DNA of 6,402 nucleotides. It comes from Bacteroidales bacterium. GTDB lineage: Bacteria; Bacteroidota; Bacteroidia; Bacteroidales; UBA7960. The notes under the pieces are model-generated. The model was not told the DNA's origin, did not search any database, and saw only the letters and a list, made by a program, of their open reading frames with translations. This document shows, one piece after another, positions 5,741-6,402 of the stretch (positions within the stretch are counted from its first letter, which is position 1; each line of letters opens with the position of its first letter). The translations under genes were made by a program, and so were the position numbers. The DNA lies in contig DMJL01000106.1 in NCBI GenBank assembly GCA_003451785.1, positions 5,278 to 11,679 of the forward strand, in the 5' to 3' direction.

Positions 5741-6402
5741 ATGGCAATACCCACGACGCGAACATCTGAAAACGGTCATATACAAATAGATAGCCTGCTT
5801 TGTACCGGCTGTGGTGCGTGTGTGCAGGTATGTCAGGATGGGTGCATTGAGATTAAATACCAATTGGCCCAGTCTGCACCAAATCCTTTGCTTGGATGTG
5901 TTGCTTGTGGTCATTGTATGGCGGTTTGTCCACATGGTGCAATTGTTGTTTCAGGTAGAACCATCCAAAGGAAAGACCTGATAGATTTCGATGGAACCAT
6001 ACAGCAAGTTGATTATAATCAGTTGTTGGCACTTTTTCAAAGAAGAAGAAGCATGCGCAATTTTTTGGAAAAAGAGATTGACCCTCAATTGACCCAACAA
6101 ATATTAAACGCTGCTTCTTTTGCACCAATGGGTGTTCCGCCAAGTGATGTGGGAGTGGTAGTATGGCAAGGGGCAAAAGCAAATGCTGAGTTTCTTGCTG
6201 ATTTTGTGGATTTGGTACAAAGTCAGAAATGGATATTTTCAAGGCCTATGCTTCCATTCTTGCGACCATTTATTGGCATGGAAGATTACAAAATGTTGCG
6301 AAACTTTGTGGTGCCTGCACTCCATCAAATTGTGAAAGATGCACAAAAGGGAAAGAATATTCTCACATACAATGCTCCACTAGCAATGTATTTTTATGGC
6401 TC
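5741..6402 (+). CDS. 2x[4Fe-4S] ferredoxin-nitroreductase fusion flavoprotein (5' part, runs off the right edge)
   Basis: Starts at ATG 5741 and is open to the window end (220 full codons). The N-terminal ferredoxin domain has two cysteine clusters: C21, C24, C27, C31 and C53, C56, C59, C63-P, so two [4Fe-4S] clusters are expected. From about residue 93 a nitroreductase-like FMN domain begins, with 'RRRSMRNFLEKEI' (101-113) as the FMN phosphate-binding segment and 'AASFAPMG' (124-131). The following stretch 'RPMLPFLRPFIGMEDY' (168-183) and 'YNAPLAMYFYG' (210-220) fits the ferredoxin-fused nitroreductase subfamily common in anaerobes; these are usually about 270-290 residues, so perhaps 50-70 are missing. 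The likely role is electron transfer from the clusters to FMN and reduction of an unknown substrate in the cytosol. The frame is open upstream to 5684 but has no other ATG, and the promoter box at 5703 supports this start. Odd points are an extra C35 and no proline after C31. Domain calls are firm; substrate unknown. Confidence 0.9.
   Translation, partial: MAIPTTRTSENGHIQIDSLLCTGCGACVQVCQDGCIEIKYQLAQSAPNPLLGCVACGHCMAVCPHGAIVVSGRTIQRKDLIDFDGTIQQVDYNQLLALFQRRRSMRNFLEKEIDPQLTQQILNAASFAPMGVPPSDVGVVVWQGAKANAEFLADFVDLVQSQKWIFSRPMLPFLRPFIGMEDYKMLRNFVVPALHQIVKDAQKGKNILTYNAPLAMYFYG

Noticed and set aside
5853..6242. 129-codon open frame on the minus strand inside the ferredoxin-nitroreductase gene
   Set aside because: It is antisense to clear FeS and FMN-binding sequence, with low-complexity runs of L, P and F and no known motif.

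Overview
The window looks like chromosomal DNA of a member of the Bacteroidota, probably an environmental Bacteroidales-like lineage. Three things suggest this. The lysyl-tRNA synthetase is about 576 residues long and carries the extra C-terminal segment typical of this phylum. Three intergenic regions contain TAnnTTTG boxes, the -7 element of Bacteroidota promoters. No start codon has a Shine-Dalgarno sequence, and the DNA is moderately AT-rich with A/T-rich spacers. Species or genus cannot be read from the sequence alone.

Layout from left to right: (1) 1-293, minus strand: the first 97 residues of a BRO-N domain (phage antirepressor-like) protein, cut by the left edge. (2) 294-579: a gene-free spacer with a short direct repeat and inverted repeat next to the BRO start, and a cluster of three stem-loops (473-565) downstream of the next gene. 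(3) 580-2124, minus: a complete GH3-family acyl-adenylate-forming enzyme. (4) 2177-3907, minus: complete lysS, 52 bp upstream of the GH3 gene and probably co-transcribed with it. (5) 3908-4027: a divergent promoter region with one TAnnTTTG box on each strand. (6) 4028-5449, plus: a complete RlmD/RumA-type rRNA m5U methyltransferase. (7) 5450-5740: a gene-free spacer with several AT-rich inverted repeats and, near its end, a TATTTTTG promoter box. (8) 5741-6402, plus: the first 220 residues of a 2x[4Fe-4S] ferredoxin-nitroreductase fusion, cut by the right edge.

The core is translation-related housekeeping: lysS charges tRNA-Lys, and rlmD modifies 23S rRNA from the opposite side of a shared promoter region. 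GH3 is the unusual member. It is best known from plants, where it conjugates acyl acids to amino acids; its bacterial substrate is unknown, and here it sits directly behind lysS. The BRO-N and ferredoxin-nitroreductase genes look functionally unrelated to this core. I found no CRISPR array, insertion sequence, tRNA or rRNA gene, and no clear evidence for a wholly new multi-gene system. The points most worth following are the lysS-GH3 pairing, the LysRS C-terminal extension, the structured spacer behind GH3, and the start-codon correction for rlmD.
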